Assembly (NCBI RefSeq): GCF_022884085.1
Contig: NZ_JAGGCS010000002.1
Location: 186,001 to 250,000 of the forward strand
DNA: 64,000 bases
Source: Paenirhizobium cremeum
GTDB lineage: Bacteria > Pseudomonadota > Alphaproteobacteria > Rhizobiales > Rhizobiaceae
Reading direction: 5' to 3'
In this document: positions 8,451 to 17,208 of the stretch, piece after piece
Layout: each line of letters opens with the position of its first letter
Numbering within the stretch: position 1 is the stretch's first letter
Translations under genes and position numbers: made by a program
Notes under the pieces: model-generated
Told to the model about the DNA's origin: nothing
Databases searched by the model: none
Seen by the model: the letters and a program-made list of their open reading frames with translations, nothing else

Positions 8451-9239
8451 GTGACCGAAGACGACAATGACCGCTATCGCGCGCCGGCGCTGGACAAGGG
8501 GCTGGATATTCTCGAGCTTCTGGCGGCCGTCGATGGCGGGCTGACACAGGCCGAAATCTCCAAACGCCTCGACCGCAGCCCCAACGAGTTCTACCGCATG
8601 CTCGACCGGCTGGTGAAGCGCGGTTACGTGACCCGCATCGACGGGGACCGCTTTGCATTGACGCTGAAGCTTTTCGGGCTGGCCCAGCTTCATGCGCCGG
8701 TGCGTCGGCTCGTTTCCTTCGCCGTGCCGCTGATGCGCGAGTTGGCGGAGGCGTCCCGCCAGGCGAACCAACTCGTCGTCTTCGACCGGGGCTATCCGGT
8801 GGTCATCGCTCAGCAGGAAGCGCCTGGTTACTGGGGCATTTCCATTCGCGTCGGCTCGCGGATCAGCCTGTTCGACACCGGTTCCGGCCATGTGCTGCTC
8901 GCCTTCCACACGAAGGAGGAGCGCGAGATGATGATCGCCGAAAACCTCGGCAGCAGCGGCGACCACAACAAGGTCACGCCGGAATTCCTCTCGCGGCTCG
9001 ACCAGATCCGTGCGCGGGGCTACGAGATGATGCCGAGCGCGCAGACGGCGGGCGTCATCAACCTTTCCGCCCCCGTTCTGGGGGCGGACGGCAAGGTGAT
9101 CGCATCGCTGACGGTGCCCTATATCACGCTGATAAACACACCCGGCGCGCCGGATATCACCAACACCATTCACCTTCTGCTGGAGACGACCCGCAAGCTT
9201 TCGGAGATGACCGGTTCCGGCTTCAAGGCTGAGGGTTAG
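8451..9239 (+). CDS. IclR-family transcriptional regulator
   Basis: About 262 aa from the GTG at 8451, chosen because AGGGGAGGG lies 6 nt before it; the ATG at 8424 falls inside the probable operator and has no ribosome site. N-terminal winged helix (residues about 10-75; LDILELLAAVDGGLTQAEISKRLDRSPNEFYRMLDRLVKRGYV), then the IclR effector-binding domain with SGHVLLAF and the late SAPVLGADGKVIASLTVPYI. It is transcribed divergently from the transport operon and 75 nt ahead of the lactonase gene. It is the obvious local regulator, probably responding to L-fucose or a catabolite. Confidence 0.92.
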   Translation: MTEDDNDRYRAPALDKGLDILELLAAVDGGLTQAEISKRLDRSPNEFYRMLDRLVKRGYVTRIDGDRFALTLKLFGLAQLHAPVRRLVSFAVPLMRELAEASRQANQLVVFDRGYPVVIAQQEAPGYWGISIRVGSRISLFDTGSGHVLLAFHTKEEREMMIAENLGSSGDHNKVTPEFLSRLDQIRARGYEMMPSAQTAGVINLSAPVLGADGKVIASLTVPYITLINTPGAPDITNTIHLLLETTRKLSEMTGSGFKAEG

Positions 9240-9248
9240 TGGCTTAAA

Positions 9249-9263
9249 AATTCGTATTTGAAT
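9249..9263. promoter_or_regulatory. AATTC-N-(T/A)-ATTTGAAT motif upstream of the lactonase gene
   Basis: AATTCGTATTTGAAT lies between the IclR stop and the lactonase start. It contains an ATTC-N6-GAAT inverted repeat. Almost the same 15-mer occurs at 12938-12952 and 37306-37320, each time in a promoter-bearing gap. Function unknown. Confidence 0.35.
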
Positions 9264-9314
9264 AGCTGATTTTTCTGTGGCAGGTTCTTCCGTGATTTCG
9301 TGGAGGAGGCCCGG

Positions 9315-10148
9315 ATGATCGTCGACACCCATCTGCACCTGATCTACCGGGCGCAGCTTTCCTATCCGTGGCTGGCCGGCGTGCCGCCGCTCGATGCCGA
9401 TTTCACCTATGACACCTATCTGCAGGAGGCCCGCCGTCTCGGAATTTCGGCGAGCCTGCACATGGAAGTGGACGTGGCGGAGGAGGACATCGAGGCCGAA
9501 ACGGCGATGATCGAGCGCCTTGCCACCACCGAGGGAAGCCAGCTTGCCGGGGCGATTGCCGCCTGTCGGCCCGAATCGGCGGATTTCCCCGCCTATCTCG
9601 AGCGGGTGCGCGGCAATCGCTTCGTGCGAGGGTTTCGCCGCGTGCTGCATGTGATGCCGGACGATCTTTCCGAAGGCGCGCTGTTTCGCGAGAATATCCG
9701 GCGTCTCTCAGGTACCGGGCTGGTTTTCGACATCTGCGTTCTGCCGCATCAACTGGACAAGGCCGCGGCGCTTGCCGATCTCGCTCCGGATGTCTCTTTC
9801 GTGCTCGATCATTGCGGCGTGCCCGACATCAAGGGCGGCGGCTTTGCCGTGTGGAAGGGGCCGGTTGCGGAGCTTGCGCGCAGAGCGAATGTGACGGTCA
9901 AACTGTCCGGCCTGCCGGCCTATGGAGCGGAGAGCTGGACGCTGGAAGACCTGAAACCTTACTTCGCCCATGTGGCGGAAAGCTTCGGCTTCGACCGCAT
10001 GGTCTGGGGCAGCGACTGGCCCGTCTGCACGCTGGGTGGCGGTCTCTCGACCTGGGTGGGCGCGACCCATGCCCTGCTTTCCGGCGTCAGCCCCGATGAG
10101 AAGGCACGGGTTCTCTCGGGAAATGCCCGCACGCTCTGGAAGATCTGA
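9315..10148 (+). CDS. amidohydrolase (COG3618-type), likely L-fucono-lactonase
   Basis: 277 aa from ATG (MIVDTHLHLIYRAQLSYPWL) with GGAGGAGG just upstream. The TIM-barrel metal-dependent hydrolase features are the HxH in DTHLHL, RGFRRVLH in the middle, the histidine in VLDHCGVPD, and the C-terminal WGSDWPVC aspartate. This is the pattern of COG3618 lactonases that open L-fuconolactone or L-rhamnonolactone. It provides the lactone-opening step missing from the divergent operon, between the dehydrogenase and the dehydratase. Substrate choice is inferred from context. Confidence 0.85.
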   Translation: MIVDTHLHLIYRAQLSYPWLAGVPPLDADFTYDTYLQEARRLGISASLHMEVDVAEEDIEAETAMIERLATTEGSQLAGAIAACRPESADFPAYLERVRGNRFVRGFRRVLHVMPDDLSEGALFRENIRRLSGTGLVFDICVLPHQLDKAAALADLAPDVSFVLDHCGVPDIKGGGFAVWKGPVAELARRANVTVKLSGLPAYGAESWTLEDLKPYFAHVAESFGFDRMVWGSDWPVCTLGGGLSTWVGATHALLSGVSPDEKARVLSGNARTLWKI

Positions 10149-10181
10149 CCTTATCCGGCCGAAATCCGCCCCAAATTCGGG

Positions 10182-10532
10182 TCAGGCGGCGCGAGGGGCA
10201 AACAGGATGACGGCGGCGCCGGCAAGCGCCAGCAGCGAGCCGGTAACGTCCCAGCGATCCGGTATCTGCCCCTCGATCAGCCACAGCCACACCAGCGAGG
10301 CGAGGATATAGACGCCGCCATAGGCGGCATAGGCGCGGCCCGCGGCTTCGCTCGGCACCAGCGTCAGCAGCGAGGCGAAGGCGATGAGAAGGACCGTACC
10401 CGGCGCCAGCCAGACGATGGATTTCGACAGTTTCAACCAGGCCCAGAAGGTAAAACAGCCGGCGATTTCGCAGAAGGCGGCAGCGGCGTAAATGGCGCCG
10501 GTGGACAAGATCGGATGCATTGATGTCACCAT
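10182..10532 (-). CDS. YnfA/UPF0060-family small membrane protein
   Basis: 116 aa from the ATG at 10532, or 112 aa from the ATG at 10520 (MHPILSTG). Four membrane helices are visible (residues about 8-28, 35-55, 65-85, 92-112), with the family motifs [24 protein letters not shown] and [23 protein letters not shown]. The family is a putative small multidrug-resistance-like transporter of unknown substrate. The upstream start codon sits inside a 14-bp inverted repeat, so start choice and expression may be linked. It is convergent with the lactonase gene. Confidence 0.88.
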   Translation of the reverse strand: MVTSMHPILSTGAIYAAAAFCEIAGCFTFWAWLKLSKSIVWLAPGTVLLIAFASLLTLVPSEAAGRAYAAYGGVYILASLVWLWLIEGQIPDRWDVTGSLLALAGAAVILFAPRAA

Positions 10533-10558
10533 GAAACGAACCCGTTCATGGTGACATC
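10522..10558. promoter_or_regulatory. 14-bp perfect inverted repeat over the YnfA-like gene start
   Basis: GATGTCACCATGAA (10522-10535) and TTCATGGTGACATC (10545-10558) are exact reverse complements around a 9-nt spacer. The first possible start codon of the YnfA-like gene (10532-10530) lies in the left arm. In RNA this would be a stable hairpin hiding that start; in DNA it could be a dimeric repressor site. No T-run follows on either strand, so a simple terminator is unlikely. Confidence 0.6.
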
Positions 10559-10591
10559 GATGGAGTTGCCGATCCAGAGTGCGGCTCCGGG

Positions 10592-11728
10592 CTATCCCCG
10601 GAAACTCTTCACGAAGCCGTCATTCAGTTGCCCGATCGCCGTGTCGATGGACATCGCGCCGGTGACCGCGTTGTTGACGATATGGGACGCTTCTTCCTGG
10701 AACGGCATGTAGCCGTCATGCCGGGGCCGGAGCCACGCGCCCTCCAGCGTGCGGCGGGTGGCGCGGTAGAAGTCGAGCGTGGCGGCATTTGCACCATCGT
10801 CTTCCCACCCGGCGGCATGGCCGGGCTGGCCTCCCGAGCGCCAGTAGCCGTCCGCCTGCACCGGACCTCCCGCGATCCAGTAGGCGAAATCGATTGCGGC
10901 CTGCCGGTTCTTGGAAAAGGCCGAAACCGCGATGCCGGTGCCGCCCAGCGCGGAGCCTCTGGGGTCGCTGCCTGAGACGGTTGGCATGTCGGCAAAGGCG
11001 ATGCGGGCGGGGCGGAAGCCGGCCAGCGAATAGCTGACATAGCCGTAGATGAGCGGTGAGGCGGCAACGGGTGAGTTTGTGTCGCCCATGGTGTCAAGGA
11101 CTGCGATGGGGTCCATTGTCAGGCAGGCCGGATCGATCAGGCTCGCCAGTTCACGGATCATTTCCAGCGCTTTGCTGCCGGTCTCGCGGTCTGCAAAGGG
11201 CGTGTCCCTGTCGACGGAGCAGGGGCGTCCGAGCTGGCCGCAAAGGGTGAAGAAGCTCATCAGCGAATGGGGCGGGCGTAGCGGCAGGAGCACGGCGCCG
11301 CGACGGGCCAGATGCAGCACGTCTTCCCATTTGGCCGGCGGAGCCTCCAGCCGGTCGGGCCGCCATGCGAGCACCTGCGTTGCGGCGTCGATGGGGAAGG
11401 CCCATTGATGGCCCTGCCAGTGGTAGCTCGGGAAGGAGGCGCCAACCGAGCCTGCCGCCAACGCCTCGAATTCGGCCTGCCGCTCCGGCCGGTCCAGCGG
11501 GGCGAGGCAGTTCTCCGCGGTGATCTGCCCGACATGGGGGTGATCGATGACGATCAGGTCGTAGCTGCGGGCAAGTTCCTCCACCGGAAAGCTCTCGAAA
11601 TCCTGCAGAGACCGCTTGTTCCACTCGACCGTCACGCCGGTTTTTTCCAGCCAGTCGGCGGAGCAGGCCACCATCGGGTCGTAGCCGCGGGGATGGCTCC
11701 AGGTCATGCCCTTCAGGGTGATGGCCAT
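10592..11728 (-). CDS. solute-binding-protein-like protein without signal peptide
   Basis: 378 aa from the ATG at 11728, which overlaps the stop of the CoA-transferase gene (TGATG), so the two are translationally coupled. The frame extends upstream only as antisense-like sequence inside that gene. The body resembles family 1 ABC binding proteins: [57 protein letters not shown] and a C-terminal [18 protein letters not shown]. The N-terminus [18 protein letters not shown] has no signal peptide and no lipobox, so it is probably cytoplasmic. It may bind or present a small acid for the CoA-transferase; the function is not known. Confidence 0.8.
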   Translation of the reverse strand: MAITLKGMTWSHPRGYDPMVACSADWLEKTGVTVEWNKRSLQDFESFPVEELARSYDLIVIDHPHVGQITAENCLAPLDRPERQAEFEALAAGSVGASFPSYHWQGHQWAFPIDAATQVLAWRPDRLEAPPAKWEDVLHLARRGAVLLPLRPPHSLMSFFTLCGQLGRPCSVDRDTPFADRETGSKALEMIRELASLIDPACLTMDPIAVLDTMGDTNSPVAASPLIYGYVSYSLAGFRPARIAFADMPTVSGSDPRGSALGGTGIAVSAFSKNRQAAIDFAYWIAGGPVQADGYWRSGGQPGHAAGWEDDGANAATLDFYRATRRTLEGAWLRPRHDGYMPFQEEASHIVNNAVTGAMSIDTAIGQLNDGFVKSFRG

Positions 11729-12885
11729 CAGGCGAACTCCGCCCTGATCTTCGCCGTGTGTTCCCCGACCAGCGGCGCCCCGCGGCCGCCATGGGGACGC
11801 TTGCCGTCGATGCGAACCGGGCAGCGGGTGGTGCCGATCGCGACATCGTCCTCGCGTGTGACCGTCTGCAGCATGTCGAGCAGGCGGAAACCCTCGCTCT
11901 CCAGAAGCTCCGGCCATTCCATGACCTTCGAGCACCAGATGTCGGCGGGTTCGAGAATGGCGAGCCAGTGTTCCACGGTCTCGGTCGCGATGCGGTCGGC
12001 GATGATCCTCTTGATCTCGTCGCGGCGGGTGAACCACGATTTCGGATCGTCGCGGAAGGGGGCCAAGGCGTCGATGCCGAGAAGATCCTGCAGGCGGCCG
12101 ATCGGGGTCATGGCGATGGCGAGATAGCCGTCCTTGGCCGGATAGACGCCGTAGGGCGCGGAGAGATAGGCGTTGGCATTGCGGAAGGAGGCGCGCTTCG
12201 GAAGGCGGCGTCCGTCGTTCAGGTGGGTGGTCAGAAGCTCGAACTGGAGATCGACAAGGCTTTCCAGAAGGCTGGTCTGCACATGCGCGCCCTTGCCCGA
12301 AACGCCGCGGCGCACGAGGGCGGCGAGGATGGCCTGGCAGGTATTGGCGCCGGCCAGCATGTCGGCGATGGAGAGGCCAAGCGGCACCGGTCCCTGGCCC
12401 TCGTCGCCGTTCAGCCACATCACGCCGGAGCGGGCTTGCGCAAGCAGGTCCTGGCCCGGACGCATGACCCAAGGTCCCTCTTCGCCATAGCCGCTGATCG
12501 AGGCATAGACGATCCTCGGATTGATGGCCTTCACCGCCTGGTAGTCGAGCCCGAGGCGTTCGATCACACCGGGGCGGAAGTTTTGGATCATGACATCCGC
12601 GCTGCCGAGCAGCTTGCGCAGGAAGGCAAGATCCTCAGGGTTCTTCAGGTCGATCCCGAGGCTCTCCTTGCCGCGGTTGATGGCATGGAAGAGCGTGGAA
12701 TCGCCGCCGACCTCGGTATCCGAGAGATAGAGGCGACGGGAAAGATCACCGCCATCCGGCCGCTCGATCTTGATGACGCGCGCGCCGAGGTCGAGCAGGC
12801 GGAGCGAACAGTAAGGCCCCGACAGGAACTGGCTCATATCGATCACGGTCAGCCCCCCGAGCAGCGGGCCTGCTTCATCCTGCAT
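11728..12885 (-). CDS. CaiB/BaiF-type (class III) CoA-transferase
   Basis: 385 aa from ATG (MQDEAGPLLGGLTVIDMSQFLSGPY), preceded by GGAGGAGATTGAC. Family III landmarks are GARVIKIERPDGGDLSR near residue 50, NRGKESLGIDLKNPED, the catalytic-region aspartate after the GPWVMRPGQDLLAQARSGV stretch, and a C-terminal PVGEHT-like PLVGEHTAKI. These enzymes move CoA between a CoA ester and a carboxylic acid such as carnitine, formate or oxalate. It is the first gene of a two-gene operon with the binding-protein-like gene; the acid substrate cannot be inferred. Confidence 0.9.
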   Translation of the reverse strand: MQDEAGPLLGGLTVIDMSQFLSGPYCSLRLLDLGARVIKIERPDGGDLSRRLYLSDTEVGGDSTLFHAINRGKESLGIDLKNPEDLAFLRKLLGSADVMIQNFRPGVIERLGLDYQAVKAINPRIVYASISGYGEEGPWVMRPGQDLLAQARSGVMWLNGDEGQGPVPLGLSIADMLAGANTCQAILAALVRRGVSGKGAHVQTSLLESLVDLQFELLTTHLNDGRRLPKRASFRNANAYLSAPYGVYPAKDGYLAIAMTPIGRLQDLLGIDALAPFRDDPKSWFTRRDEIKRIIADRIATETVEHWLAILEPADIWCSKVMEWPELLESEGFRLLDMLQTVTREDDVAIGTTRCPVRIDGKRPHGGRGAPLVGEHTAKIRAEFA

Positions 12886-12937
12886 GTCAATCTCCTCCCA
12901 GACGCCGGACGCATGAATGACGACCCAATATCGTCGC

Positions 12938-12952
12938 AATTCTTATTTGAAT
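12938..12952. promoter_or_regulatory. AATTC-N-(T/A)-ATTTGAAT motif upstream of the CoA-transferase gene
   Basis: AATTCTTATTTGAAT, 53 nt before the CoA-transferase start, in the otherwise GC-rich 196-nt gap 12886-13081. It matches the 15-mers at 9249-9263 and 37306-37320 at 13 of 15 positions across all three. A regulator site or an AT-rich promoter element is possible. The remainder of the gap is GC-rich and shows nothing else convincing. Confidence 0.35.
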
Positions 12953-13081
12953 TTATCTTTCACATATGGGTATTCCTTGCAAGCCCGATTTTGCGCCCTC
13001 CGTCATCGGGGCGCTCGGGGGCGCCGCCCCGGCCGGTCGGCCGGGCCGGGGATCACGCTTGCAGCGCGGTGCCATGAGGGG

Positions 13082-13759
13082 TCAGGCCGCCGCTTCGGCG
13101 ATCAGCTTTTTCAGATAGGCCTGGGTGGTGAAGATCAGCGCTTCCACGCTCTCGGCGGCAACGGCGGTGTCACCGAGCGCGAAGTTCTGCAGGATCAGCC
13201 CGTCGATCCCGATTAGCATGAAGCGGGTGACGGCATTGGCGATGCGGGTCCGTTCGGGCTCCGGTATGTCGCTGTTACGGAAGATGAACTGGCTGTAGAA
13301 ATCGATGTAGGTGTTGTACTGCTTGGCGGCGAGCCATTCGGAACCCTGGGTCCGCAGGGCATAGATCGTCAGTTCGATCTGGGAAATTTCCCGGTTGGGG
13401 TTCTCGCCGATATAGCGCCAGATCAGCCGGATGAGCTGGGCAATACGGTCGTCCATGTCGGTGCTGTTCACCGAGCTGGTGTAGCGCGTGCCCATGTCTG
13501 TGACGAGATCTTCAAGGACCGCCAGCATCAGGCTTTCCTTGCTGTCGAAATAGTAGTGTAGCGTGGCGAGCTGCACGCCGGCGCGCGCCGCGATCTTGCG
13601 GGTGGTCAGCGATTCCATGCCTTCGCTTTCCACCGCCTCGATCGCGCCCCTGATGATGCGTGCGCGGGTTTCTATCCCCTTCTTCGTCGCACCGGGACTT
13701 CTTGCCGCGGGAGTTCCGGCCGCGGGAGTTCCGGCCGATTGTCTGCTGTCGTCTTTCAT
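13082..13759 (-). CDS. TetR-family transcriptional regulator
   Basis: 225 aa. The N-terminus has a proline/alanine-rich tail with a tandem GTPAA-GTPAA repeat (residues 10-19; the DNA shows two copies of GCGGGAGTTCCGGCC). The helix-turn-helix follows at about residues 30-80 (TRARIIRGAIEAVESEGMESLTTRKIAARAGVQLATLHYYFDSKESLM), then an all-helical ligand domain. It is the last gene of the long leftward operon, 7 nt after the amidohydrolase gene, and so is likely to autoregulate that operon. The ligand is unknown. Confidence 0.9.
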   Translation of the reverse strand: MKDDSRQSAGTPAAGTPAARSPGATKKGIETRARIIRGAIEAVESEGMESLTTRKIAARAGVQLATLHYYFDSKESLMLAVLEDLVTDMGTRYTSSVNSTDMDDRIAQLIRLIWRYIGENPNREISQIELTIYALRTQGSEWLAAKQYNTYIDFYSQFIFRNSDIPEPERTRIANAVTRFMLIGIDGLILQNFALGDTAVAAESVEALIFTTQAYLKKLIAEAAA

Positions 13760-13766
13760 GTCCTCG

Positions 13767-15440
13767 TCAGGGTGCCTCGTAGGTGATGCGGCCGTCGCAG
13801 ATGGTCGCCACCGGCTTGAGGGCTGCGATTTCTGTGGCCGGGCATGCTTCGATATCGCCGGAAAGAACGACGATATCGGCGAGGAAGCCTTCTTTCAACT
13901 TGCCCTTTCGGTCTTCCATGAATTCTACCCAGGCACTTGTGCGGGTATAGGCGGCAAGGGTTTCCATCAGGGAAAGGCGATGGTCGGGCATATCCTCAGC
14001 CCAGGGCTTGCGGGTCATCGCGTCGCCGATGCAGCTCAGGGGCGCAAGCGGCGAGACGGGCCAGTCGGTGGCGAAGACGATCTTCGCGCCGGCGTCTACC
14101 AGCGCCTTCCAGGCGAAGGCGTAGGGCCAGCGTTCGCGGCCGATATAGGTGAGGTAGGGTTCAAGCGGCAGGCCGGCCGAGCCCGGCGGATGGGTCGGCT
14201 GCATCGAGGCGACGGTGCCGAGCCTGGCAAAGCGCGGGATATCGTCGGGATGGACGACCTCGATATGCTCGATGCGGTTGCGGCTGTCGCGTTTGCCGTT
14301 CGCTTCGATGGCGGCCTCGTAGCCGTCGAGCACCATGCGGACCGCGCCGTCGCCGATCGCATGCACCGCGACCGGCAGGCCAAGCCTGTCGGCTTCGACC
14401 GCAATGGAATTGAAATGCCCGGCGGAAAACAGCGGCTCGCCCTTCCAGCCGGGCTTGTGGCTGTAGTCGTCGACGAAGACGGCGGTTTCGCCTTCCGTGA
14501 CGCCATCCATGAACATCTTGACGAAGTTGCACCGCAGCTTGTCGGTGTCGAAACGTTTGCGCCAGACAGCCGCCTTTTCCTCCAGATGGGAGAGCGGCAT
14601 GAAGTTCTTCATGTGGAACGGCATGCGGACGCGGACCGGTAGCCCCTCGGTGTCCTCGATCTCCTGCAGCATTTCGAGCTGGTAGAGGCTGCCGTCCATG
14701 TTCTGGAACGAGGTGATGCCGAGAGAGGCGCAATAGGCAAGGCCGCGCTTGATGACCGCGATGTCGCCGGCGCGTTCCTCCGGCGTCACGTGCTCCGGAT
14801 CGCCGCCGGTTCCGACGCCCAATCCCTCACGGCCGCCCGTCGCGCTCATGCTGGAAACCGGACGAATGGCGTTGGTTTCGCGCAGTTCTCCCGTCGCCAG
14901 TCCGTTTTCGCCCATGACGATCTCGTTGCCGACGCCGACATCGCGGCCGTGCAGGATACCCGCCTTTTCCAGTGCAATCGTGTTCGCCCAGGCCGTGTGA
15001 TGATCCGGCGAGAACATCAGGAAGGGGCGGTCGGGAACGATGCGGTCGAGATGGTGGCGGGTGACGCGCTCTTCCTCCGAAATCACGGTGTAGTCGGCAT
15101 ATTGCGCGACCAGCAGCGGAAGATCGGGACTGGCGGCGGCATAGGTCTGGATGGCGTTCTTCAGCGCCTCGAAACCCTGCACCTTGAAGAGGGAAAGTTC
15201 GCCCAGCCCGACCGAGCCGCCGAAGATATGCATGTGGGCTTCGTTGAAGCCGGGCAGGACGGTCGCGCCGCCGGCGTCGATGATCCGCGCGCCCGCCTTC
15301 GCGAGCGGCAGGATTTCGGCATTACCGCCGATGGCCAAGATCCTGTTTCCCGCAATGGCGATGGCTTCGGCCCGCGGGCTTTCGTCGTCCATGGTGAGGA
15401 TGCGGGCATTGTGAATGATGAGGTCGGCTGTCTCGGTCAT
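13767..15440 (-). CDS. YtcJ-like metal-dependent amidohydrolase, copy A
   Basis: 557 aa. This is an amidohydrolase family 3 protein: N-terminal beta-sandwich DLIIHNARILTMDDESPRAEAIAIAGNRILAIG, metal-site motif NEAHMHIFGGS near residue 70, AVHAIGDGAVRMVLDGYE, NRIEHIEVVHPDDIPRFARLG and the catalytic Asp in FATDWPVSPLAPLSCI. Such enzymes hydrolyse amide or formamide bonds in varied small molecules. No signal peptide, so cytoplasmic. A paralogue of exactly the same length lies 72 nt upstream (15513-17186). The substrate is unknown; the operon suggests an amide imported by the polyamine-type ABC system. Confidence 0.9.
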   Translation of the reverse strand: MTETADLIIHNARILTMDDESPRAEAIAIAGNRILAIGGNAEILPLAKAGARIIDAGGATVLPGFNEAHMHIFGGSVGLGELSLFKVQGFEALKNAIQTYAAASPDLPLLVAQYADYTVISEEERVTRHHLDRIVPDRPFLMFSPDHHTAWANTIALEKAGILHGRDVGVGNEIVMGENGLATGELRETNAIRPVSSMSATGGREGLGVGTGGDPEHVTPEERAGDIAVIKRGLAYCASLGITSFQNMDGSLYQLEMLQEIEDTEGLPVRVRMPFHMKNFMPLSHLEEKAAVWRKRFDTDKLRCNFVKMFMDGVTEGETAVFVDDYSHKPGWKGEPLFSAGHFNSIAVEADRLGLPVAVHAIGDGAVRMVLDGYEAAIEANGKRDSRNRIEHIEVVHPDDIPRFARLGTVASMQPTHPPGSAGLPLEPYLTYIGRERWPYAFAWKALVDAGAKIVFATDWPVSPLAPLSCIGDAMTRKPWAEDMPDHRLSLMETLAAYTRTSAWVEFMEDRKGKLKEGFLADIVVLSGDIEACPATEIAALKPVATICDGRITYEAP

Positions 15441-15512
15441 GGGTGGCTCGTCCGTTGAAATGGTCGGTCGGGGCGGGCTTCTGCCGCCCGGCTGGTGGGC
15501 GGCAGAAGCTGG

Positions 15513-17186
15513 TCAGGCCGCTTGATAGACGATGCGTCCGTCGCAGATCGTGGTCACCGCGCGAACGGTTGCCATTATCTCGTCGGCCGGGACGCGTTCG
15601 ATATCGTGGGAGAGGATGACAACGTCGGCGAGGAAGCCGGGTTTCAGCTTGCCCTTTCGGTCTTCGGCAAATTCCACCCATGCGCCGATGGAGGTGTAGG
15701 CTTCGAGCGATTCCTCCAGCGTGAAGCGCTGATCGGGCAGCCCGTCCTTCCACGGCTTGCGGGTAAGCGCATCCTGGATGCACTGGAAGGGCGAGACCGG
15801 GGAGACCGGCCAGTCGGATGCGAAAACGACCGTCGCGCCAGCGTCCTTCATCGTCCGCCATGCATAGGCATAGGGCCAGCGATCCTCGCCGATCCTTGCC
15901 GTGGTCGGTTCGGGCGGGAAGCATGTGCCGCCCGGATAATGCACGGGCTGCATCGAGGCGACGACGCCGAGTTCCCTGAAGCGCGGGATATCGTCGGGAT
16001 GGATCACCTCGATATGCTCGATGCGGTGGCGATGGTCCTGCTTGCCGTTTGCCTTGAGCGCAGCCTCAAAGCCGTCAAGCGTCTGGCGGATTGCGGCGCT
16101 GCCGATCGCATGCACGGCGATCTGCAGGCCCAGCCCGTCAGCCTTGATGGCGATGGCATCGAAAACTTCAGGCGTGAACAGTGGCTCGTAGGTATAACCC
16201 GGGCGATCACCATAACCATCGAGCATGTAGGCCGTCTGGCTGTCGATCACGCCATCCATGAACACCTTGACGAAATCGCCACGCAGCATGTCGGTGGCGA
16301 ATTCCTTCTTCCATTCGGCGGCCTTGTCCAGCTCCGAAAGGTCCATGAAATTCTTCATGTGGAAGGGAATGCGGATGCGGACGGGCAATTCGCCGGACTG
16401 TTCCAGATCGCGCATGATGCGGAGCTGGTAGTGGTTGCCGTCGAAATTCTGGATCGAGGTGACGCCCCAGGAGGCGCAGTATTCGAGACCGTTCTTCAGG
16501 ATGGCGCGGTCGAGCGCGTATTGCTCGGGCGTGACGTTTTCCGGGTCCATGCCGGTCACCATGCCGAGTTCTTCGCGGCCGCCTGTCGAGGCCAGCGCCG
16601 CGACGGGACCGAAGGCGTTGCCTTCGCGCAGTTCGCCGCTGGCCAGTCCGTCTTCACCCATCACCACTTCGTTGCCGACGCCGACATCCTTGCCGTTAAG
16701 CAGGCCCGCCTTTTCCAGCGCGGCAGTGTTGGCCCAGGCGGTGTGATGGTCGGGCGCGAACATCATGAAGGGACGGTCGGGGATGATGGCGTCGAGATGC
16801 TGGCGGGTGACCGGCTGGTTGAGGCCGATGATCGAATAGTCGGCGGAAAAGCCCATCAGAAGGGGCTCGTCCGGATTGGCGGCGGCATATTCCAGCATGG
16901 CAGCCTTCAGCGCCTCGAAGCCTTCGACGCCGTGGAGGTTGAGCTGGCGAAGAGAGACGGAGCCGGGGAAGATGTGCATATGGGCTTCGTTGAAGCCCGG
17001 CATCACCGTCGCGCCGCCGGCATCAACGATTTTCGTCGAAGCGGTGGCAAGGGCCTCGATCTCCGACGTGGTGCCAACGGCGAGAACCCTGTTGCCGGAA
17101 AGCGCGACGGCTTCCGCCTTCGGGCTGTCGCTGTCCATGGTGAGGACCCTGGCGTTCGTGATGATGATGTCTGCGGTTTTAGTCAT
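15513..17186 (-). CDS. YtcJ-like metal-dependent amidohydrolase, copy B
   Basis: 557 aa from ATG (MTKTADIIITNARVLTMDSDSPKAEAVALSG). Colinear with copy A over the whole length: NEAHMHIFPGS, AVHAIGSAAIRQTLDGFE, HRIEHIEVIHPDDIPRFRELG, FASDWPVSPVSPFQCIQDALTRKPW and AFAEDRKGKLKPGFLADVVILS-like C-terminus are shared motif for motif. The pair therefore arose by tandem duplication and has since diverged at many positions, which suggests different but related substrates. The start is 22 nt from the NylB-like gene stop. Cytoplasmic. Confidence 0.9.
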   Translation of the reverse strand: MTKTADIIITNARVLTMDSDSPKAEAVALSGNRVLAVGTTSEIEALATASTKIVDAGGATVMPGFNEAHMHIFPGSVSLRQLNLHGVEGFEALKAAMLEYAAANPDEPLLMGFSADYSIIGLNQPVTRQHLDAIIPDRPFMMFAPDHHTAWANTAALEKAGLLNGKDVGVGNEVVMGEDGLASGELREGNAFGPVAALASTGGREELGMVTGMDPENVTPEQYALDRAILKNGLEYCASWGVTSIQNFDGNHYQLRIMRDLEQSGELPVRIRIPFHMKNFMDLSELDKAAEWKKEFATDMLRGDFVKVFMDGVIDSQTAYMLDGYGDRPGYTYEPLFTPEVFDAIAIKADGLGLQIAVHAIGSAAIRQTLDGFEAALKANGKQDHRHRIEHIEVIHPDDIPRFRELGVVASMQPVHYPGGTCFPPEPTTARIGEDRWPYAYAWRTMKDAGATVVFASDWPVSPVSPFQCIQDALTRKPWKDGLPDQRFTLEESLEAYTSIGAWVEFAEDRKGKLKPGFLADVVILSHDIERVPADEIMATVRAVTTICDGRIVYQAA

Positions 17187-17208
17187 GTCTTTTATCCAGA
17201 TTGAGGCT

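Noticed and set aside
11729-12472. N-terminal extension of the binding-protein-like gene to 12472
   Set aside because: That stretch is antisense-phase sequence inside the CoA-transferase gene; the coupled ATG at 11728 begins recognisable coding.
13673-13742. Short GGGAGTTCCGGCC tandem repeat in the TetR gene as a CRISPR-like or mobile feature
   Set aside because: Only two in-frame copies, encoding GTPAA twice in a flexible tail; no spacers or array.
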